Below, piece by piece: positions 1 through 8,617 of a DNA stretch of 64,000 nucleotides (positions within the stretch are counted from its first letter, which is position 1; each line of letters begins with the position of its first letter). The notes below the pieces were generated by a model, which did not search any database, had not been told where the DNA came from, and saw nothing but the letters and a program-made list of their open reading frames with translations. This DNA comes from Parvularcula sp964556115 (GTDB taxonomy: Bacteria > Pseudomonadota > Alphaproteobacteria > Caulobacterales > Parvularculaceae). Made by a program: the position numbers and the translations under genes. The stretch lies in contig CAZKVC010000001.1 of NCBI GenBank assembly GCA_964556115.1, forward strand, positions 375,644-439,643, written 5' to 3'.

Positions 1-120
1 GACATGCTGCACCACCTGCCGGCGGCGGTAGCTCTTCTGGAGGTTCTCGGCGACGAGACCGGCGGTGTCGCTCACCACCGGCGCCTTGCCGTCGAGACGC
101 GCTGCGACGCTGCCCTCCAT
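1..120 (-). CDS. lptB: LPS export ABC transporter ATP-binding protein, N-terminal fragment
   Basis: Only the first 40 residues lie in the window; the gene runs off the left edge. The residues LVAENLQKSYRRRQVVQHV match the opening beta strand of LptB, the cytoplasmic ATPase that drives lipopolysaccharide from the inner membrane onto the Lpt bridge; the Walker A motif would lie beyond the edge. The ATG overlaps the lptA stop by one base (TGATG), so the two are probably translationally coupled. The identification rests on a short fragment plus its position behind lptC and lptA, the usual order. Confidence 0.8.
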   Translation of the reverse strand, partial: MEGSVAARLDGKAPVVSDTAGLVAENLQKSYRRRQVVQHV

Positions 121-602
121 CACCGGCTCTCGGACTGGCGGATGAGGCCGCGCACGCGCGTGCTGGGCCCCGAGCGCATGGTCATCGCGCCGGTCTCCAC
201 ATTGTAGATCAGGACCTCGGCGGTAGCGATCTGGTCTTCCTGAAGGACTACCACATCGCCGGTCACCGTGAGCGAGTTCTCTGCCGCCACGTAGACCGCG
301 CGCATGCCCGCGATGGCGTCGCCGGTAACGTTGGCGTAGCGCACGCGGCCCGTGGCGATGACCCGCTCGATCGCGTTGGTCGCGGGATCGACGAAAAGCT
401 CCATCCGCTCGGCCTGGAGGACAACGCCGGGCTGACTGATCGTCACCCCGCCCTCGCCGATCATGGTGCGGCCGCCGGGGCCCCGCTCGACACGCTCGGC
501 ATCGATCTTGGTGCGCTTGTTCGGATCGAAACCGATCGGCGCGTCCTGCGCGAAGGCGAAGGAGGTCGAGGCGAGAAACAGGAGACAAAGACGCAGTATC
601 AC
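120..602 (-). CDS. lptA: lipopolysaccharide transport periplasmic protein LptA
   Basis: A 160-residue protein with an N-terminal signal peptide (about residues 1-18, cut after FAFA) followed by the OstA/LptA beta-jellyroll repeat region, including phrases such as GEGGVTISQPG, ATGRVRYAN and LTVTGDVVVLQ. LptA forms the periplasmic bridge that carries LPS from LptC to LptD. The start codon is GTG with no strong Shine-Dalgarno sequence, and the gene begins 15 bases after the lptC stop, so translation may depend on the upstream gene. Length is normal for the family. It belongs to a minus-strand lptC-lptA-lptB operon. Confidence 0.9.
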   Translation of the reverse strand: MILRLCLLFLASTSFAFAQDAPIGFDPNKRTKIDAERVERGPGGRTMIGEGGVTISQPGVVLQAERMELFVDPATNAIERVIATGRVRYANVTGDAIAGMRAVYVAAENSLTVTGDVVVLQEDQIATAEVLIYNVETGAMTMRSGPSTRVRGLIRQSESR

Positions 603-617
603 GGAAGCTGGCCGTTC

Positions 618-1301
618 TTATCGTTCGGGTTCGGCATCGCCAGAGGGCGCATCGGCAGCCTTCGGCTCGAGGGTGATCTGGACCCCGCCTTCGAGAATGA
701 CGCGGTCTTCCTTCTGGTAGACGGTGGCGCGGTCGGCGCGAAGAGTGCCCGAGGCATTGCGCCCCTCGACCCCGGTGGTGGAGGTGATCACCTGGTCCTC
801 AAGATCGACCTCGGCCGCGCTGGTGACGATGCGCAGGGGGTTCACACCCTCGCCCTGGGTGAGCTCGACATCGTCGCGCAGGTCCAGCCGCTTGCCGGTT
901 TCGTCGTAAAGGCCGCTGCGCGCCCTGACCCGGGTGGGAAGGCCGTCCGTGCCGATCGTCTCCGCCTCCGGGTTTTCGAGATCGACGAGTTCGCTCCCCT
1001 CGCCGCGCTTCACGGCGGAGTTGGCCGCGACCTCGAAGGGCCTGCCGCTGAGGTCCTCGCCCGAATAGCGGGGACGGGCCAGACGGACCCCGTCATCATT
1101 GACTTCGATGCCGGCGAATTGCTGGGCGAATTGCTGGTCGATCCGCGGCGGCGTCGCGCTCAGCGCATAGGTGAGGACGAGACCGACGCAAAGAGCAGGC
1201 AGGATCAGGCGCAGGTGACGGACACGGGTGCTGTGCCTGGCGACGCGGACCGCATCGCGCTTCCAGGCCGGGCTGTCTGCTGATGGCGCCCTTTCGTCCA
1301 A
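618..1301 (-). CDS. lptC: LPS export system protein LptC
   Basis: A 227-residue bitopic inner-membrane protein. A short basic cytoplasmic stretch is followed by one membrane helix at about residues 29-49 (LRLILPALCVGLVLTYAL) and a periplasmic LptC jellyroll domain with the typical MSG/LYDETGKRLDLRDDVEL and TTGVEGRNASGTLRAD-like segments. LptC couples the LptBFG extractor to LptA. The most likely start is TTG at 1301, preceded by a GAAGGA ribosome site with suitable spacing; I see no better ATG. It is the first gene of the lptC-lptA-lptB operon. Confidence 0.88.
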   Translation of the reverse strand: MDERAPSADSPAWKRDAVRVARHSTRVRHLRLILPALCVGLVLTYALSATPPRIDQQFAQQFAGIEVNDDGVRLARPRYSGEDLSGRPFEVAANSAVKRGEGSELVDLENPEAETIGTDGLPTRVRARSGLYDETGKRLDLRDDVELTQGEGVNPLRIVTSAAEVDLEDQVITSTTGVEGRNASGTLRADRATVYQKEDRVILEGGVQITLEPKAADAPSGDAEPER

Positions 1302-1396
1302 GTCCGGATCCTTCGGTATATCACCCCGTCAATCTACGTGGCATGGCCCATCATGGGATAAAAGGGATGAAACTGCCGTAAGCGGTGAAAAGCTGC

Positions 1397-2023
1397 TTAG
1401 CTATGAGCGAAGATATCGGTCTCGCCCCAGCCCTGAAGGTCCAGGGCAGCGCGGGTGGGCAGGAAGGAGAAGCACTCTTCCGCCAGGCCCTCGCGGCCCT
1501 CGCGCACCAGCCTTTCGTCCAGCCATTCCTTCGCGTCATGAAGGTGAAGGACATCCGAGGCGGCATAGGCCTTCTGCGCATCGCTGAGGCTTGCCGCGCC
1601 CCAGTCCGAGCTCTGCTGCTGCTTGGAAAGGTCGGTGCCCACTGCCTCGCGCACAAGGTCCTTGAGGCCGTGCCGGTCGGTATAGGTCCGGGTCAGCTTG
1701 GAGGCGATCTTGGTACAGTAGAGCGGCGCCGTGTTCACGTTCAGATAGCGGCTGAACATGGCTATATCGAAGCGCGCATAGTGGAAGATCTTGATGACAC
1801 CCGGGTCTTCGAGAAGCGCCTTCAGCCGCGGCGCCTCGTAGCTATCCTTCTTGAAGCGGACGAGATGGGCGTCGCCATGGCCGAGGCTGAGCTGCACCAC
1901 GCAGAGGCGGTCGCGCTGCGGGTTGAGGCCGAGGGTCTCGCTGTCCACGGCCACCGCGCCGCCGCGCGCGTCCGACCAACCGAAATCCTCCGGCAGGTCG
2001 CCTTCGTGAAGGTGAATGGCCAT
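1397..2023 (-). CDS. rnd: ribonuclease D-type 3'-5' exonuclease
   Basis: A 208-residue protein carrying the DEDDy exonuclease motifs: VDSETLGL (first Asp and Glu), FHYARFDIAMF (second Asp) and YAASDVLHL (Tyr and last Asp). It lacks the C-terminal HRDC domains of E. coli RNase D, as is usual for the short alphaproteobacterial form, and probably trims the 3' ends of tRNA or other stable RNAs. The start at 2023 is chosen because an AAGGAGA ribosome site lies directly upstream; a longer reading frame upstream has no such site. Confidence 0.88.
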   Translation of the reverse strand: MAIHLHEGDLPEDFGWSDARGGAVAVDSETLGLNPQRDRLCVVQLSLGHGDAHLVRFKKDSYEAPRLKALLEDPGVIKIFHYARFDIAMFSRYLNVNTAPLYCTKIASKLTRTYTDRHGLKDLVREAVGTDLSKQQQSSDWGAASLSDAQKAYAASDVLHLHDAKEWLDERLVREGREGLAEECFSFLPTRAALDLQGWGETDIFAHS

Positions 2024-2075
2024 GGCAGGGTCTCCTTTTCGCAGCCCGCGCATCTGCGAAAAGCCTCGCTTCGCG

Positions 2076-2321
2076 TCAAGCGCGGCGGGCCCGCATGATC
2101 CTGGCGATGCCATAGATGCTGATGCCGATCCAGGCGATCTCGATGACGAAGCTCGCCAGGTTGAAGGTCTTCGTCAGCGAAACGAGGATCAGGATCGCAC
2201 CGACGAGATTGATCACCGGGTAGCGGAGATCGTCGGCCGTCACCATCCGGGTCTGAAGAAGAAAATAGGCGAGAAGCACCAGCCCGACGCCGATGAGCCC
2301 TACGAGATCGAAAAAGGTCAT
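2076..2321 (-). CDS. small membrane protein, CBU_0592-like family
   Basis: An 81-residue hydrophobic protein with three predicted membrane helices (about residues 5-22, 33-50 and 54-72) joined by short charged loops such as QTRMVTADDLRYP, ending in a basic tail. The pattern resembles the CBU_0592 family of small inner-membrane proteins, whose function is unknown. The start at 2321 puts the first helix right after the initiator Met. It lies 52 bases upstream of rnd on the same strand, so the two may be cotranscribed. Confidence 0.7.
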   Translation of the reverse strand: MTFFDLVGLIGVGLVLLAYFLLQTRMVTADDLRYPVINLVGAILILVSLTKTFNLASFVIEIAWIGISIYGIARIMRARRA

Positions 2322-2375
2322 GGCCGGGCTATGCTTTCTGGCAAGGCGGGGCGCAAGCAGGAAGAGGACGATGCG

Positions 2376-3320
2376 ATGAAACCTTGGACGGTCAGGGTGT
2401 ATGACGCCCGTTTTCAAAGTGCGTTCAGTGAACGCATCACCCGCAGGCTTTCAGGGCGGGAAGGGCTGACCGTGACCCGGGACCCTGCAAGCGGTGTCGC
2501 GGGCCGAAAGGCACTCATCGCTTTCACGCCGCCCACGGACGAAGAGATCGCGGGCTATGACTGGATCCACGTTGCGGGCGCAGGCATCGACAAGATCCGC
2601 GGCGCCCTCGACCCATCAGCCGAAACCCTTCCCGCCATCACCCGAACCCTGGGTTCCATGGGCGATCAGATGGCGGAATATTGTCTCGCCTATATCCTCG
2701 GCGACTTCCAGCGCTTCGCCGAACGCGAAGACGCAGAAGCTTCACGGGACTGGGACCAGGGTTACGAAGCGCACCGTTTTCTCTTCGAAAGCCGCATCGC
2801 GATCATCGGCACCGGCGGCATCGGCCAGGCGATCGCCTGTCGGCTCGCGCCGCTTGCCGGGTCCGTCATCGGCTTCTCGCAAAGCGGGCGGAAGAAAGAC
2901 GGGTTCGAGGCGGTCCACGCCTTAGGGGACAGCGCTGCGAAGGGTGAGCTAGCCCACTGCGACGCCGTCATCCTCGCTCTTCCGGGAACACCAGATACGG
3001 AGGGTGTGATTGGCGAGGACCTTCTGCGCGAGATGAAAGACGGCCTCCTCATCAATGTGGGGCGCGGCGAAGTGCTGGATCTTGGTGCCTTGCAGGCCGC
3101 TCTCGCCCAAAGGCATATCCGGCGCGCCGTCCTCGATGTCTTCCCCGAAGAGCCGCTCCCACCAGGCCACTGGTGCTGGACCCACCCGAAGGTCACCGTG
3201 ACCTCCCACGTCTCCGGCATCACCAGGCCCGAGGACACAGCCGAAGCCTTCCTCCGTCATCTCGTCGAAGCCAGGGGAGACATCCCGGAAAGCCCGGTCG
3301 ACATCCGCCGGGGTTATTGA
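2376..3320 (+). CDS. D-2-hydroxyacid dehydrogenase (NAD-binding)
   Basis: A 314-residue member of the D-isomer-specific 2-hydroxyacid dehydrogenase family. The Rossmann motif IIGTGGIGQAIA is near residue 145, and the catalytic Arg (INVGRGEVLD), Glu (DVFPEEPLP) and His (TSHVSGIT) are all present. It probably reduces a 2-keto acid such as glyoxylate, hydroxypyruvate or a related acid; the substrate cannot be read from the sequence. The ATG at 2376 follows a GAAGAGG ribosome site. The open frame continues far upstream, but without a start of comparable quality. Confidence 0.85.
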   Translation: MKPWTVRVYDARFQSAFSERITRRLSGREGLTVTRDPASGVAGRKALIAFTPPTDEEIAGYDWIHVAGAGIDKIRGALDPSAETLPAITRTLGSMGDQMAEYCLAYILGDFQRFAEREDAEASRDWDQGYEAHRFLFESRIAIIGTGGIGQAIACRLAPLAGSVIGFSQSGRKKDGFEAVHALGDSAAKGELAHCDAVILALPGTPDTEGVIGEDLLREMKDGLLINVGRGEVLDLGALQAALAQRHIRRAVLDVFPEEPLPPGHWCWTHPKVTVTSHVSGITRPEDTAEAFLRHLVEARGDIPESPVDIRRGY

Positions 3321-3452
3321 AGGCGGTAAGTGCACGAACGGCGCGCCAGACGGCACCCCCTCGAACGCGCCCTTAACCTGAAAGTCGAAAGGAGCAGATG
3401 CCGCGCCTCAAGCCGCAAGGCTTTGAGTAGCGGATCGGTACCGCCGGGAAGA

Positions 3453-3539
3453 TGGTGCCCAGGAGAGGACTCGAACCTCCACATCCGTACGGATACCAGC
3501 ACCTGAAGCTGGCGCGTCTACCAATTCCGCCACCTGGGC
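3453..3539 (-). tRNA. tRNA-Leu(CAG)
   Basis: An 87-base gene with an encoded CCA end. The acceptor arms GCCCAGG and CCTGGGC pair fully, the T arm contains GGTTCGAGTCC, and a long variable arm typical of class II tRNAs is present. The anticodon loop reads CTTCAGG, giving the anticodon CAG for leucine CUG codons, which should be frequent in this GC-rich genome. Confidence 0.95.
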
Positions 3540-3662
3540 AAGGTGAGCGAGCCTGCTAATCTGTCGCTTTGCGGGCGTCAAGAAAGAAGGCGCTTCGCCC
3601 TCGCCAAATCGTCTTCGATCTTTTATCGGGCGGCTCGGCGCAGGTTCGGAAGGATGGTTGCG

Positions 3663-4628
3663 ATGGCGAAGCTGGTCACGGTGTTTGGGGCGTCGGGTTT
3701 TCTCGGCCGGCATGTGGTGCGCGAATTGACGAAGCGTGGGCACAGGGTCCGGGCAGCAATGCGAAGGCCGCATCTGGCACCGCACCTGACCCCGATGGGC
3801 ACGGTCGGACAGGTCCAGCTCTTCCAGGCCAATCTGCGCTATCCCGGTTCGGTGGCCGAGGCGGTGCGAGGCGCGGATGCGGTGGTGAACCTCGTCGGCG
3901 TCCTGGCCCCGAACGGCAAGCAGACCTTCGATGCACTTCAGGCCAAGGGCGCTGGGACCGTTGCCAAGGCCGCGGCCGAGGCAGGGATCGACAATTTCAT
4001 CCATATCTCGGCCATCGGCGCCGACGCGGACAGCCCGAGCACCTATGCCCGCACCAAGGCGGAAGGCGAGGCGGCCGTGCGTGAGCATGTGCCGGGCGCA
4101 ACGATCATCCGCCCCTCGATCGTCTTCGGCACCCAGGACGAGTTCTTCAACCGCTTTGCCGGGATGGCGCGCTTCTCCCCTGCCCTGCCGCTGATCGGCG
4201 GGGGGCAGTCCCGCTTCCAGCCCGTCTATGTCGATGACATCGCCGATGCGGTGGTGCGGTTGATCGACCGGCAGGCACCCACGGGCGAGATTTACGAACT
4301 GGGCGGCCCGGAGGTCTACACCTTCAAGGAGCTGATGGAACTCACGCTCAAGATCATTGATCGCAAGCGGGCCCTCCTGCCGCTGCCCTTCTTCGCCGCC
4401 AAGCCGCTGGGCAAGATCGGCGACGTGGTGAGCAAGCTGCCTCTCGTTCAGGCGCCGATCACCCACGACCAGGTGTTGCTTCTCGAGAAGGACAATGTGG
4501 TGGCCGGGGATGGGGTCAGGACTTTCGATGATCTCGGGATCGTTCCCGAAACCCTCGATGCGGTGCTGCCGTCCTACCTCTTCCGGTACAGGCGCGAGGG
4601 CCGCTTCTCGCCCGAAGTGCCTGTCTGA
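3663..4628 (+). CDS. complex I NDUFA9-like NAD(P)-binding protein
   Basis: A 321-residue atypical short-chain dehydrogenase. The N terminus VTVFGASGFLGRHVVREL holds the GxxGxxG nucleotide-binding motif; further on are NLVGVLAP and the HISAIGAD...YARTKAEGE region with the Tyr-x-x-x-Lys pair, then RPSIVFGTQDEFFNRF, which is typical of the NDUFA9 subfamily. Bacterial members are thought to be accessory or assembly proteins of complex I, or quinone-related enzymes; this is family inference. ATG 3663 is preferred over ATG 3654 because the GGAAGGA ribosome site is well spaced only for 3663. Confidence 0.8.
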   Translation: MAKLVTVFGASGFLGRHVVRELTKRGHRVRAAMRRPHLAPHLTPMGTVGQVQLFQANLRYPGSVAEAVRGADAVVNLVGVLAPNGKQTFDALQAKGAGTVAKAAAEAGIDNFIHISAIGADADSPSTYARTKAEGEAAVREHVPGATIIRPSIVFGTQDEFFNRFAGMARFSPALPLIGGGQSRFQPVYVDDIADAVVRLIDRQAPTGEIYELGGPEVYTFKELMELTLKIIDRKRALLPLPFFAAKPLGKIGDVVSKLPLVQAPITHDQVLLLEKDNVVAGDGVRTFDDLGIVPETLDAVLPSYLFRYRREGRFSPEVPV

Positions 4629-4757
4629 TCCGCCCAAACGGCGCCGCGCATCGTGACATTTCGGCAGGGGCGTGCCGGAACGGCGCAGCCCGATGCCGTG
4701 TCTCCCCTTTGAACGCTGCCGGAAATGACCGGCCGCACGAACGAAGAGGAGGTCAGG

Positions 4758-5447
4758 ATGCAAGACGAGACCGGACGCCAGCAAGGCACCGCGAAACCCG
4801 TTGCCGACGACAAGACGAAGAACAAGGTCCAAAGTGCCGGCGAGGCCGTGCGCGACGCGGCCAGCGAAGGCCAGAAGACAGCCCAGCAAACCGCTTCCGC
4901 CGTTGCCGGTGCCGCGCGTGAACAGGCCGAGCAGGGCCGTGAGCAGCTCGCCGAGAACGCCAACTATCTCAAGGACAGTGCACGGGCAACGGCCGAGCGT
5001 CAGGCGGAGCAGCGCAAGGGCCAGGCTGCGGACTACGCAGCTGATACTGCCGAGGACCTGCGCACCGCCGAACAGGATGTCAGCAACCGCTGGATCTCGG
5101 CTGCCCTCAGCCAGGGCGCGGAAGGCTTCGAAACCCTTGCCGAGAGCCTTCGCGGCAAATCGGTGGGAGAGATCGTCAACCAGACGCAGACTTTCGCCCG
5201 CCAGCACCCAGCAACCTTCCTGACCGGCTGTTTTGCCGTTGGCGTCGCTGCCAACCGCGCCCTTCGCGCGACCAAGAATCAGTCGAGCTATACGGATCGT
5301 CAGGGTGAGTTCTTTTCGGACCGTCGGGAGAGCGAGCTGCATCAGCCCGAGACCACGGCCTATGGCGAGACATCGCCTGGCTATCAGGCACAGCGCACCG
5401 AGACCGAAACCGAGCGGTTCGGCAGCACGCCTTACGAACAATCCTGA
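4758..5447 (+). CDS. nutrient-deprivation-induced/LEA-like stress protein
   Basis: A 229-residue, very hydrophilic Ala/Gln/Glu-rich protein. Residues 30-110 form a long amphipathic heptad-like helix (EAVRDAASEGQKTAQQTAS), then a central conserved part (ISAALSQGAEGFETLAESL, FARQHPATFLTGCFAVGVAA) that may hold one weak membrane-associated helix, and a Gly/Ser/Tyr-rich tail. Proteins of this composition beside holin-like and DUF3618 genes are annotated in rhizobia as nutrient-deprivation-induced proteins. The start at 4758 follows a GAGGAGG ribosome site. It leads a three-gene unit with the next two genes. Confidence 0.65.
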   Translation: MQDETGRQQGTAKPVADDKTKNKVQSAGEAVRDAASEGQKTAQQTASAVAGAAREQAEQGREQLAENANYLKDSARATAERQAEQRKGQAADYAADTAEDLRTAEQDVSNRWISAALSQGAEGFETLAESLRGKSVGEIVNQTQTFARQHPATFLTGCFAVGVAANRALRATKNQSSYTDRQGEFFSDRRESELHQPETTAYGETSPGYQAQRTETETERFGSTPYEQS

Positions 5448-5459
5448 GGAACCAAGATC

Positions 5460-5894
5460 ATGGCCATACCCGTGAACAAGATAGAGGAGCAGGAGCAGGA
5501 ACCGGATCTGACCGGCCGCTCGACGCCTGCGGTGCTGACCAGTCTGGTCAGTAATGTCAGTGAGATGGTGCGGACCGAAGTGCGGCTTGCCAAGGCTGAG
5601 ATCACCGAAAAGGCGGATCAGGCCAAAAGCGGCGCGATCGGCCTCTTCGTCGGAGGGGGCATTACCCTCCTCGGGCTGATCTTCATCCTTCTGGCAGCCA
5701 TCTTCGGCCTGACCGCCGCAACCGGCCTTCCGCTTTGGGCATCCTCGCTCATCGTCGGCGGCATTATCGGCATCGCCGGCTTCATCATGCTGCAGAGCGC
5801 CCTCTCGAAACTGAAACCCAAGAACCTCGAGCCGGAGAAGACGGAAACCGCGCTCAAGCGCGACGCCCAGCTCGTCAAGGAGACCATGCAATGA
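5460..5894 (+). CDS. phage-holin-superfamily membrane protein (DUF1469/YqjE-like)
   Basis: A 144-residue protein with a charged N-terminal helix (MVRTEVRLAKAEITEKADQ) and two membrane segments at about residues 61-85 and 93-112, followed by a basic C-terminal tail. This is the layout of the Actinobacteriophage holin/YqjE family. Despite the name, such chromosomal proteins are linked to stress-related envelope functions rather than lysis. Its stop overlaps the start of the next gene (ATGA), indicating translational coupling. Confidence 0.75.
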   Translation: MAIPVNKIEEQEQEPDLTGRSTPAVLTSLVSNVSEMVRTEVRLAKAEITEKADQAKSGAIGLFVGGGITLLGLIFILLAAIFGLTAATGLPLWASSLIVGGIIGIAGFIMLQSALSKLKPKNLEPEKTETALKRDAQLVKETMQ

Positions 5895-6973
5895 CCCATC
5901 ATACCGACCGCATCCAAGAGCAGCTCGAAGAGGCGCGCGCCCGCACGCGCCGCGACATCGACGACCTGCAGACCCGTGCCCACGAGCGTACCTTCCTTGA
6001 TGAAGGCATCAGCGCGCTTGGTGGTACGGATCTTCGTCTGTATGCCGAAAGAGCTGGCAAGACCCTCCTTCGCCAGGTTCAGGCGCATCCGCTTCCGTCC
6101 GCGCTGATCGGCGCTGGCCTTGCCATGATGGCGACCGGCGGCACCCGCCTCGCGCAGGAAAACCGGCACGAAAGCGATTGGGACCGTTACGATCCCTACG
6201 CCGATGACCGCGCTGGCCTGACCGAGGCGGCCGAGCATCAGGAGCTCGAAGCGCTCTACGGCACTGAATGGCGCGACGCCCATCGCACCATGACGCTGGC
6301 CGAAGAGACCGAACGCCTGAACCGTCGCCGCGACGATGAAGACGCGGTCGCCTATCAAACGCGTCTCTATGATGCTTATGGCCGCGCGCTCGAGATCGAA
6401 CGCAACGATAATGAAGACGATACAGGCTTCCGTAAGCGGATTGATGACAGCCTGAACGCATCGCGCCGCAAGGTCGATGATTTCCGCAATCGGTTCCATG
6501 AGCACCGTCAGCGGACCGGCCAACAGGTCCGTGGTGCTTACGACCGTTCGCGTGCTGGTCTTCAGAGTGCTTACGGTTCGGCATCGCGCCATACCCGCGA
6601 GACCGCAGCTTCGGCACAGGCCGGTGTTCGCAGTGCCGTCAGCCAGTCGCGCTACGCAGCGCAGGACGCGGCCCATTCGTCGAAGGAAGCGCTTCGCACC
6701 AGCGCGCACCGCACGGAAGACTTCATCACCGACAACCCCTTCGCGGCAGGCGGCATCGCCCTTCTCGCAGGCCTTGCGGCAGGCTCGTTCTTCCGCATGA
6801 CCGAACGCGAGGAACGCGCCCTCAGCGGCGTTGCCACGGCGGTCGACGACCAGGCACGGCAACTCAACGCCAAGGCCAACGAAAAAGTCCGTGAGTATGC
6901 AGAGGAAGTTGAACGGGTCGCGAAGGATGTCCGCAGCGACCTCAAGACCGAAGAGCCGCGAACCACAGCGTAA
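5891..6973 (+). CDS. DUF3618-containing membrane-anchored coiled-coil protein
   Basis: A 360-residue protein. The N terminus RIQEQLEEARARTRRDIDDL fits the DUF3618 domain. It is followed by a highly charged helical middle rich in Arg, Asp and Glu, an Ala/Ser-rich helical stretch (ASAQAGVRSAVSQSRYAAQ), and one membrane helix near residue 285 (NPFAAGGIALLAGLAAGSFF) close to the C terminus. The layout recalls ElaB/YqjD-type anchored proteins that bind ribosomes in stationary phase, but that role is inference. The strong terminator just after it closes the three-gene unit. Confidence 0.68.
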   Translation: MTHHTDRIQEQLEEARARTRRDIDDLQTRAHERTFLDEGISALGGTDLRLYAERAGKTLLRQVQAHPLPSALIGAGLAMMATGGTRLAQENRHESDWDRYDPYADDRAGLTEAAEHQELEALYGTEWRDAHRTMTLAEETERLNRRRDDEDAVAYQTRLYDAYGRALEIERNDNEDDTGFRKRIDDSLNASRRKVDDFRNRFHEHRQRTGQQVRGAYDRSRAGLQSAYGSASRHTRETAASAQAGVRSAVSQSRYAAQDAAHSSKEALRTSAHRTEDFITDNPFAAGGIALLAGLAAGSFFRMTEREERALSGVATAVDDQARQLNAKANEKVREYAEEVERVAKDVRSDLKTEEPRTTA

Positions 6974-6995
6974 GCTCTCGACACTTCAAGAGAAA

Positions 6996-7020
6996 GGCCG
7001 CCCATCGAGGCGGCCTTTTT
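6996..7020 (+). terminator. rho-independent terminator after the stress trio
   Basis: A perfect 7-bp GC stem, GGCCGCC at 6996-7002 pairing with GGCGGCC at 7009-7015, with a 6-base loop and a run of five T at 7016-7020. It sits 22 bases after the DUF3618 gene stop. The T run touches the obgE stop codon on the other strand, so the hairpin may also help end obgE transcription, although its T run in that direction is poor. Confidence 0.85.
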
Positions 7021-8057
7021 CATGGCCGCCAGCCCTCATCCGTCTCGCTATCTGGGGCCTCTTCAGACGTCCCGTCGACCTCCTGCCAGAGCGCGCGCTT
7101 GAGCTTGGGCATGCCGTCGCCGGTGACAGCCGAGACGACATGCACATTGGTCCCGGTCGCATTCGACAGCATTCTGGAGCGTTCGGCGAGGATGTCATCC
7201 TCCACGGTATCGGATTTTGAAAGAGCCACGACTCTGGGCTTGTCCATCAGACCGTGCCCGTAAGCGGCCAGCTCGGCACGGACGGTTTCGTAGTCCTCCA
7301 CCACATCCGCGGAACCGCCGTCCACGAGGTGCAAGAGCACCGCGCAACGCTCGACGTGGCCAAGGAACCGGTCACCAATGCCTGCGCCCCGGTGCGCGCC
7401 TTCGATGAGGCCCGGTATATCGGCGAGAACGAAGCTCTGCCCAGGGCCGAGCCTGACCACGCCAAGTTGCGGAACGAGTGTGGTGAACGGATAATCGGCG
7501 ATCTTCGGCTTCGCCGCCGAGACCACCGACAGGAAGGTCGACTTGCCCGCATTGGGAAGCCCCACGAGCCCCGCATCGGCCAGAAGCTTGAGACGCAGCC
7601 AGATCGTCCGCTCCTCGCCCGGATGGCCAGGATTGGCACGGCGCGGCGCTTGAGTGACTGAACTCTTGAAACGGGCATTGCCGAACCCGCCATTGCCGCC
7701 CTTGGCGAGAAGAACTTCCTTGCCGTCCTCATCCAAATCGGCGATCAGCGTCTCTTCGTCTTCCTCGTAGATCTCCGTACCCGTTGGAACGAGAACGACG
7801 ATGCCGTCGCCGCCAGCTCCGGTCTTCTGGCGGCCCGAACCGCCACGCCCGTTCTGGGCCTTGAAGTGCTGCTGGTAGCGGTAGTCGATGAGGGTGTTGA
7901 GATCATCCGTGGCCCGCGCGATGACGTGGCCGCCGCGCCCGCCATCGCCGCCATCGGGGCCACCGAACTCGATATATTTCTCGCGGCGGAAGCTGAGCGC
8001 ACCATTGCCGCCGTCACCGGCCTTCACGTAGATCTTTGTACGGTCGAGGAATTTCAT
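7020..8057 (-). CDS. obgE: GTPase ObgE/CgtA
   Basis: A 345-residue essential ribosome-associated GTPase. The glycine-rich Obg fold occupies residues 1-158 (KAGDGGNGALSFRREKYIEFG, RGGSGRQKTGAGGDG). The G domain follows with G1 GLPNAGKSTF, G3 ADIPGLIEGA, a G4 of the form LSKSD in place of NKxD (common in this class) and G5 near VVSAVTG. The protein links 50S maturation to growth and stringent control. It follows rplU and rpmA with a GNAT gene between, a typical alphaproteobacterial order; its ATG overlaps the GNAT stop by four bases. Confidence 0.95.
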   Translation of the reverse strand: MKFLDRTKIYVKAGDGGNGALSFRREKYIEFGGPDGGDGGRGGHVIARATDDLNTLIDYRYQQHFKAQNGRGGSGRQKTGAGGDGIVVLVPTGTEIYEEDEETLIADLDEDGKEVLLAKGGNGGFGNARFKSSVTQAPRRANPGHPGEERTIWLRLKLLADAGLVGLPNAGKSTFLSVVSAAKPKIADYPFTTLVPQLGVVRLGPGQSFVLADIPGLIEGAHRGAGIGDRFLGHVERCAVLLHLVDGGSADVVEDYETVRAELAAYGHGLMDKPRVVALSKSDTVEDDILAERSRMLSNATGTNVHVVSAVTGDGMPKLKRALWQEVDGTSEEAPDSETDEGWRP

Positions 8058-8581
8058 CGGACGAGACTTTCCGGGTGAAGGACGAAGGGGTCATGACGGA
8101 CCTCCCGGCGCTGCGCCTGCGAATACCCGCTGACACGACCGCCGAGGGGGCGGAAGCCGGTCTTTGCAAGGACGCGCTTCGAAGGCTCATTCCAGTCGGA
8201 GACGACTGCGGTGATCGCAGGCAGCCTCAACTGTTTGAAGCCGAAGCGGCAGACGGCGCGCGCCATCTCGGTGGTGTAGCCCTGACCCCAGTGGTCCGGC
8301 CCGATCATGTAGCCGAGCGAATAGCTAGCGCCGGTTTCGCGGTGAAGACCGATCGAGCCGATCGGCCGTCCGCCGAGCGTCGGGTAGAAAACGAAGGCGC
8401 CCTCGTCCTCAAGCCACGCCTTGCGGACCATGAAGACGGTGTGGGCGTAGGAAAGTGGGTAAGGCCAGGACCCGGTATTGCCGAGAACCTCCCAGCCCCT
8501 GATCTCATGCCAAAAGGCCCGCGCACCGCGCAGGCCTGCTGGTCGAAGGACCAATCGGTCGGTTCGTATCGTGTGCGGCAT
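8054..8581 (-). CDS. GNAT-family N-acetyltransferase (RimJ/RimL type)
   Basis: A 175-residue acetyltransferase. The start RTDRLVLRPAG is characteristic of the RimJ/RimL subgroup. The acetyl-CoA site is GPDHWGQGYTTEMARAVCRF (Q/RxxGxG/A type), and the last conserved block is NEPSKRVLAKTGF. Its place between the ribosomal protein genes and obgE suggests a ribosomal-protein or antibiotic substrate, but this is not shown by the sequence. The ATGA overlap with obgE points to coupled translation. Confidence 0.82.
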   Translation of the reverse strand: MPHTIRTDRLVLRPAGLRGARAFWHEIRGWEVLGNTGSWPYPLSYAHTVFMVRKAWLEDEGAFVFYPTLGGRPIGSIGLHRETGASYSLGYMIGPDHWGQGYTTEMARAVCRFGFKQLRLPAITAVVSDWNEPSKRVLAKTGFRPLGGRVSGYSQAQRREVRHDPFVLHPESLVR

Positions 8582-8617
8582 GCCCGTGCGGCTCCCCGCC
8601 GGGCGTACCCGCCCGGC

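Noticed and set aside
3408..5891. A very long open frame on the minus strand across the NDUFA9-like and stress-trio genes
   Set aside because: It is antisense to genes with clear motifs and ribosome sites and also runs through the tRNA-Leu. Such frames are common in GC-rich DNA; the translation has no recognisable domain.
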